A stretch of 8,832 nt of DNA from an uncultured Bacillota bacterium (GTDB taxonomy: Bacteria > Bacillota > Clostridia > Peptostreptococcales > Anaerovoracaceae), in the NCBI GenBank assembly GCA_946638265.1, contig CAMPBN010000039.1, forward strand, positions 1-8,832, written 5' to 3'. Under the pieces are notes generated by a model that did not search any database, was not told the origin of the DNA, and saw only the letters and a list, made by a program, of their open reading frames with translations. The position numbers were made by a program, and so were the translations under genes. The number at the start of each line of letters is the position of its first letter. Within the stretch, counting starts at the first letter, position 1. Below are positions 4,627-8,832 of this stretch, in pieces.

Positions 4627-7566
4627 ATGACTGAAAGTGTAAAAAGCAGTAAACTAAAAATAGACGATTATCAGACAGAATCGACGAAACTTCCTACAAA
4701 TCAACTATCAAGAATAGACTCTGCGCTGAACTATATATTGGACACGATGGAGCTTGTCCATTATCTGGATATTGAAAATGATACGGTGGATATTATCCGC
4801 CAGGAAAAGTATCTTGGCGATCTCAGCAACCCTGAGAAAAGCTACAGCAAAAATTTCAGGTCCTTTGCAAAGAAGTATGTGGATGAGTCCGACAGAGATC
4901 TTTTCATGGAGATGATGGACCTTGGGACCATAAAAAAACGCCTTGCGACCGAGGAAAAATACAGTTTTACACACCGAACATCCATAGACGGCGTGGTGAA
5001 GCACCATTCCGTCCAGATTTTGCGTGGGGAGAATGAAAACTTTGCACTCATCACGTCCACTGACATAGACAGGAGTATTCGAACGCTTCAGGAAAGACAG
5101 CACACCCGTGAACTTTTCAGCGTGATCCTTTCGGAGTTCAATTATGTGCTTTTTGTAAATCTCAAGAGCAACAGGATGACGCTTCTGACAAATCACGATC
5201 GCCTTGGAAACCTAAAAGAGCATGTGGCGGCAGCCGGTGCAGCCGAAATATTCGAAAAGCTTTTCAGAGGCAGCATAGATGAAAACATTCCTTACGAAGA
5301 AAATATCTGCAAACTCATTGAATATAATGTGGCAGAAGAAGACAAGGAACGGCTTTTGAAATTTTTCAAGCCGGACAATATACGCAAGGCGCTGAAGGAT
5401 ACCATCAGCCTCTCGGTGCTCTTCAAAGCCTGTGTCAACGGCGAATATCGCAATATCAGTGCTACTGTTTCACGAATGGGGACGGATGAACCTTGCAATG
5501 AGTTTGCCATTGCATTTGCCGACAAGCATGACGAGCTTTTGAAAGAGGAAGCTGAGAGCAACCTCCTTTCGGAATACAGTGCCATCATTATTCTGGATAT
5601 GAAGACCGGAAAAATGTTCCCTCTCAAAGTTCCTCAAAACGAATTTGCGGAGCTTTACAGCCACCTGACTTATGACGAGCTTATTGCCAAAATCGGTATT
5701 GCGACGGATGAGGATATCCCGGGGTCTTTTGAAAATATCCGGAATATAAAAAACATGAAAAACTTCCTCGCCATAGATGATGTGCGCGAGCTGACTTATC
5801 GCATTCCTTATGACAATAACATCTGGATCCGTGCCAACATCAAAGTGCTGGAGAGAGAAGGCAACATACCGGTCAGGGCCTTGATTTCCTACAAAGAAAT
5901 CGACCATTTCAGCAGTGAGAATATCAGCTACCGCAAGCAGCTTTCGGAAAACCTGGCGGTAGTGGCGGCGCTGACCGACAACTACGAGCATATAGAATAC
6001 GTGACTGTGACGCCAAGCAATCTGACGGACCCGGCTATGCCTTACAGAAACAGCTATGCCATCACTTCCGCGGTGCCGGCCATTCTCAAGACCAACAATT
6101 TCCACGACAGACTGCAGCTGCTCGAGGACGAACTTATCCATCCGGACGACAAGGCCAGATTCAATGAGGAGACAGCGAGAACGAGGGTGCTTGATTCATT
6201 GGAAAAAGGCCTGACTTGTTATGTGGATTTTCGCGTGGTGATAGGAGGGAAAATTGGCAATTACCAAATGAAATTTGTGCCGGACAGAGACCCGGATGAC
6301 GGCCATATCAAAGGCTTTGTTATGGGTATGCACAATCGTGATGCCGAGATCAGCAGCGACCAGGAGCGCCAGAAAGAGCAGGAAGAGGCACGCATCAAGG
6401 CCGAGGCAGCCAACGAAGCCAAGAGCCGTTTTCTGTTCAATATGTCGCACGATATCCGTACGCCTATGAACGCTATAATCGGATTTTCCGACAAGGCTTA
6501 CAAAAATCTGGACAATCCCGAAGTACTGAAGGACTGTATCGAAAAGGTTCAGTCTTCCGGGCAGTTTTTGCTGCGCTTAATTAACGACGTGCTGGATATG
6601 GCCCGCATCGAGTCGAATAAGATGGAAATTCAAAACGAGGCGGGAGATCTGATAGCGGCTGCGGATGAAGTGGCCGAGATGTTCCGGCCGATGGCACGCG
6701 AAAAGGGTGTGGCATTGGTAACGGACCTAGATGTGGGAGAGCATCCTCCGGTTTGGCACGATCCGCTGCGGTTCAAGCAGGTTATCACCAATATAATGTC
6801 GAACTCCGTAAAATACACGCCTTTTGGCGGCAGTATCTATTTTGGAGCAAAGCGGCAGACTTCCGGGAACGGAAAAAAGGATACATACATATTCACCATC
6901 CGCGATACAGGGGTGGGTATGAGCGAGGAATTTGTGAAGCACATATTCGAGCAGTTTTCGCGCGAGAAGACTTCCACCGACAGCGGAATTCAGGGAACAG
7001 GCCTGGGGATGGCCATCGTGAAAAAACTTTTGGATATCACAGACGGAAAGATAGATATCAAGAGCAAGCCGGGTGAAGGCACTACGGTCACTATCAAAAT
7101 TGTGTTCGAAGTGGCAGATCCGTCCGATGTAAAAGACAAGAGCGCAGATACGGTCTGCACGGCAAAGATGCTGGAAGGCATGCGCATCCTTTTGGTGGAG
7201 GACAACCTTCTCAATCGTGAAATTGCACGTGATATTCTGGAAGATTTTAAGATTGAGGTGGATGAGGCTTGCGACGGTGCGCAGGCTCTGGAAAAGGTGA
7301 AGAGAGCAGAACCGGGGTATTACAACCTGGTGCTCATGGACGTGCAGATGCCTGTCATGGACGGATATGAGGCTACGCATGCCATCAGAAAGCTAAAAAA
7401 CAAAGGCCTGGCCGAGATTCCTATCGTGGCTATGACAGCCAATGCCTTTGAAGAGGACAGGAAGAAATCTCTTGAGGCAGGCATGAATGCCCACCTGACC
7501 AAGCCTATTGATATTACCAATCTGATCCGCGTACTCTGCGAAGCCTATGGCGGCAGAATGAGTTAG
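4627..7566 (+). CDS. Soluble hybrid sensor histidine kinase with four PAS-like units and a C-terminal receiver
   Basis: Numbered from ATG 4627, the protein has 979 residues; an in-frame GTG at 4537 would add 30. No membrane segment or signal peptide is visible, so sensing is probably cytoplasmic. Residues about 36-572 form four diverged PAS-like units, and about 573-603 is a charged helical, probably coiled-coil linker. HisKA follows with phospho-acceptor H608 in FNMSHDIRTPMNAIIGF. The ATPase domain has NIMSNSVKYTP (N722, N726), DTGVGM from D760 and GTGLGMAIVKK from G790. The receiver (about 854-975) has acidic residues E858 and D859 in LLVEDN, phospho-acceptor D905 in LMDVQMP, T937 in MTANAF and K959 in LTKP. 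All key catalytic residues are intact. No Hpt domain or separate response regulator is present, so the next relay partner must lie elsewhere, or the receiver may tune the kinase itself. The gene is divergent from the transporter operon and appears to be monocistronic. The signal sensed is unknown. Confidence 0.95.
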   Translation: MTESVKSSKLKIDDYQTESTKLPTNQLSRIDSALNYILDTMELVHYLDIENDTVDIIRQEKYLGDLSNPEKSYSKNFRSFAKKYVDESDRDLFMEMMDLGTIKKRLATEEKYSFTHRTSIDGVVKHHSVQILRGENENFALITSTDIDRSIRTLQERQHTRELFSVILSEFNYVLFVNLKSNRMTLLTNHDRLGNLKEHVAAAGAAEIFEKLFRGSIDENIPYEENICKLIEYNVAEEDKERLLKFFKPDNIRKALKDTISLSVLFKACVNGEYRNISATVSRMGTDEPCNEFAIAFADKHDELLKEEAESNLLSEYSAIIILDMKTGKMFPLKVPQNEFAELYSHLTYDELIAKIGIATDEDIPGSFENIRNIKNMKNFLAIDDVRELTYRIPYDNNIWIRANIKVLEREGNIPVRALISYKEIDHFSSENISYRKQLSENLAVVAALTDNYEHIEYVTVTPSNLTDPAMPYRNSYAITSAVPAILKTNNFHDRLQLLEDELIHPDDKARFNEETARTRVLDSLEKGLTCYVDFRVVIGGKIGNYQMKFVPDRDPDDGHIKGFVMGMHNRDAEISSDQERQKEQEEARIKAEAANEAKSRFLFNMSHDIRTPMNAIIGFSDKAYKNLDNPEVLKDCIEKVQSSGQFLLRLINDVLDMARIESNKMEIQNEAGDLIAAADEVAEMFRPMAREKGVALVTDLDVGEHPPVWHDPLRFKQVITNIMSNSVKYTPFGGSIYFGAKRQTSGNGKKDTYIFTIRDTGVGMSEEFVKHIFEQFSREKTSTDSGIQGTGLGMAIVKKLLDITDGKIDIKSKPGEGTTVTIKIVFEVADPSDVKDKSADTVCTAKMLEGMRILLVEDNLLNREIARDILEDFKIEVDEACDGAQALEKVKRAEPGYYNLVLMDVQMPVMDGYEATHAIRKLKNKGLAEIPIVAMTANAFEEDRKKSLEAGMNAHLTKPIDITNLIRVLCEAYGGRMS

Positions 7567-7570
7567 AACG

Positions 7571-7584
7571 GTATTTTAAAATAC
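7571..7584. repeat. 14-bp perfect AT-rich palindrome between convergent genes
   Basis: GTATTTTAAAATAC is fully self-complementary. It begins 5 nt after the kinase stop and contains the TAA stop (7576-7578) of the opposing gene. It is flanked by a wider inverted pair GGCGGCA (7549-7555) and TGCCGCC (7605-7611). The stem is too AT-rich to be a convincing intrinsic terminator, but its symmetry would serve both convergent genes equally. No better terminator is visible. Confidence 0.4.
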
Positions 7585-8832
7585 TCTGACAATCTTCAAG
7601 ATATTGCCGCCGGAATACATATTTCTTTTGGTAACCCCACTGCCCGGCCAGGAGTCATAAATCATTCCGTTTCCGGCATAGACAGCAACATGGTCTGCAA
7701 CGGCGCTGCCATAGAATATCAGATCGCCCGGCTCGGCTGATGTTACTTCTTCTCCGAGCTGCGTGTCATTTGCCAGGTCAGCGGCCAAATTTTCATGCTC
7801 AAGGCGTGCATGGTCGATGATGCTCAGCCTAGGCGAAATCCCGGCAGAATACAGGCATTGCAACACAAGACCGGCATCGCTGATAAAAGAGCCCGGTTCC
7901 CCGGCGGCTCCTTTTGCATAGGTTGTTCCGGCTTGGGCATACTCTGCTGCTGTATCCAGCATGGCAGCGATGTATGAGGCTCTGCTGCTTCCATAAGCAG
8001 GCACTTTGAAGTCCGCGATATATGCTCCGAGATTTTCCCAGGAGTTTGCGTCGTAGCCGAGCGCCATCCAGGTCTGAAGATCGACTTCGCCTGTGACATA
8101 AATTCCATAGTCTGTCTGAAATTGTGAAACAGCGGCGGCAGTTTCACCTTTATATTCGCAGTCGCCATTGAAGTTTGAGCTCAGATAGCCCAGATTGGCT
8201 AAAGCGTTGTTGACGCGTATGACCTTGAGGCCGATGCTGTAATTATCATTATCACTGTAGCTCAAAGTGTAGCCCCCGTCCGGCTGTTCTACGGGAGCAA
8301 TATTGTAGTATTCTGAAGTTTCATCAACATTTCCGTTTGTAATATTAAAAGTTCTGATTCCCAGCGTCTGCTCTCCGTTTGAGGAAAAGTCGAGAGCGGT
8401 GCCTGCGTTTACCTCATAAAGATTCCAATGGTCATAATCAAGGTATGCCAGCAAAATACCATTGTTGTTTTTTAAAACCAATCCATCGGCTGTTTCTTCA
8501 AAAGTAAATATTTCTTCAGGATTTCCTTCCGGTTCACTCAAAATAGCCGAACCGTTTACCATCCTGAGAACCTTCCATGCGCGGAGGTCTCGAATAAGAA
8601 ATTGATTCTCACCCGCATCCTGAAAAAGCCATTTGGATGCATTGGCTGCAGTCTGGTAAGAAGGAGCCTGATCGATGCCCAATTCATCACAGGTCAGAAA
8701 TTTTCCCGTTGAAACTTCCTGTATAAGGTATGTTTTGCCATATGTGGGATTAGTTACAGGATTTCCGGGAGGATAATCTCCTACATTTTTATCGGATTTA
8801 TGAGAACGCTTTTTTCCGCCGGTTGTGGCAGG
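7576..8832 (-). CDS. Modular cell-wall protein: RICIN-like trefoil, peptidoglycan-binding domain and degenerate NlpC/P60; 5' part off the right edge
   Basis: The frame stays open from the stop at 7576-7578 to the right edge, giving 418 residues. The TTG at 8682 lies inside a domain and is not a credible start, so the N-terminus and any signal peptide are missing. Numbered from the edge, a hydrophilic linker (GGKKRSHKSDKN, PPGNPVTNP) precedes a RICIN-like beta-trefoil, about 26-155 (YLIQEVSTGKFLTCDE, then WLFQDAG). Next comes a peptidoglycan-binding type 1 domain, about 204-262 (GLKVIRVNNALANLGYL; TAAAVSQFQTDYGIYVTGEV). Last is an NlpC/P60-like domain, about 287-418 (AEPGDLIFYG; DHVAVYAGNGMIYDSWPG). 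The histidine H381 is kept. The catalytic FDCSGL motif reads ISDAGL, with D319 in the cysteine position, and the later His of MIHA-type motifs reads Tyr in MIYDS. The domain therefore looks unable to cleave peptidoglycan and may bind it instead. A secreted wall-associated role is inferred. The trefoil call is the weakest of the three. Confidence 0.83.
   Translation of the reverse strand, partial: PATTGGKKRSHKSDKNVGDYPPGNPVTNPTYGKTYLIQEVSTGKFLTCDELGIDQAPSYQTAANASKWLFQDAGENQFLIRDLRAWKVLRMVNGSAILSEPEGNPEEIFTFEETADGLVLKNNNGILLAYLDYDHWNLYEVNAGTALDFSSNGEQTLGIRTFNITNGNVDETSEYYNIAPVEQPDGGYTLSYSDNDNYSIGLKVIRVNNALANLGYLSSNFNGDCEYKGETAAAVSQFQTDYGIYVTGEVDLQTWMALGYDANSWENLGAYIADFKVPAYGSSRASYIAAMLDTAAEYAQAGTTYAKGAAGEPGSFISDAGLVLQCLYSAGISPRLSIIDHARLEHENLAADLANDTQLGEEVTSAEPGDLIFYGSAVADHVAVYAGNGMIYDSWPGSGVTKRNMYSGGNILKIVRVF

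Noticed and set aside
5470..6141. Minus-strand open frame of 223 codons, with another at 6727-7380
   Set aside because: Both are antisense shadows of the hybrid kinase, whose motifs are intact throughout these regions.
7861..7890. A frameshift or sequencing error hiding the NlpC/P60 catalytic cysteine
   Set aside because: The frame is continuous on both sides with family-like sequence, and shifting it by one base does not recreate FDCSGL. A substitution is the simpler reading.
7576..8682. Complete 368-residue gene starting at TTG 8682
   Set aside because: The same frame stays open to the window edge, with trefoil-like and linker sequence upstream of the TTG, so the true start is outside the window.

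Overview
The window reads as chromosomal DNA from an anaerobic Bacillota (Clostridia), with Lachnospiraceae- or Anaerovoracaceae-like relatives as a guess. The grounds are canonical GGAG/GGAGG ribosome-binding sites, sigma-A-like TATAAT promoters, a soluble multi-PAS hybrid histidine kinase, larE, and a secreted beta-trefoil / peptidoglycan-binding / NlpC-P60-like protein. No taxonomic marker gene is present. I see no transposase, phage gene, tRNA, rRNA or CRISPR array.

Left half (1-4373, minus strand): four genes read leftward and probably form one operon. In transcription order they are an EamA/DMT transporter (3432-4373), the sulfur-inserting enzyme LarE (2544-3428, starting 3 nt after the transporter), an MBOAT O-acyltransferase (1024-2502) and a DHHW-motif, membrane-anchored AlgX/AlgJ-like protein (964 down to the left edge, incomplete). 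A good promoter lies just upstream of the transporter. The MBOAT/DHHW pair is the classic layout for O-acetylation of an exported polysaccharide. LarE belongs to nickel-pincer cofactor synthesis, and no larA, larB or larC is in view. The functional link between the two halves of the operon is therefore unclear.

Centre (4374-4626): a divergent intergenic region with the transporter promoter on the minus strand and a promoter for the kinase on the plus strand. The kinase leader begins with a predicted hairpin.

Right half: a large soluble hybrid histidine kinase (4627-7566, plus strand). It has four diverged PAS-like units in tandem, a coiled-coil linker, HisKA, HATPase_c and a C-terminal receiver domain. 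It converges, with only 9 nt between stop codons, on a minus-strand gene (7576 to the right edge, 5' part missing). That gene encodes a modular cell-wall-type protein: a RICIN-like beta-trefoil, a peptidoglycan-binding domain, and an NlpC/P60-like domain whose catalytic cysteine position is aspartate.

The most interesting points are the fourfold PAS-like repeat in the kinase, the apparently dead NlpC/P60 domain, and the orphan larE with a 9-bp tandem repeat encoding an acidic (Asp-Glu-Pro)4 tail. I did not find clear evidence of a wholly new system.
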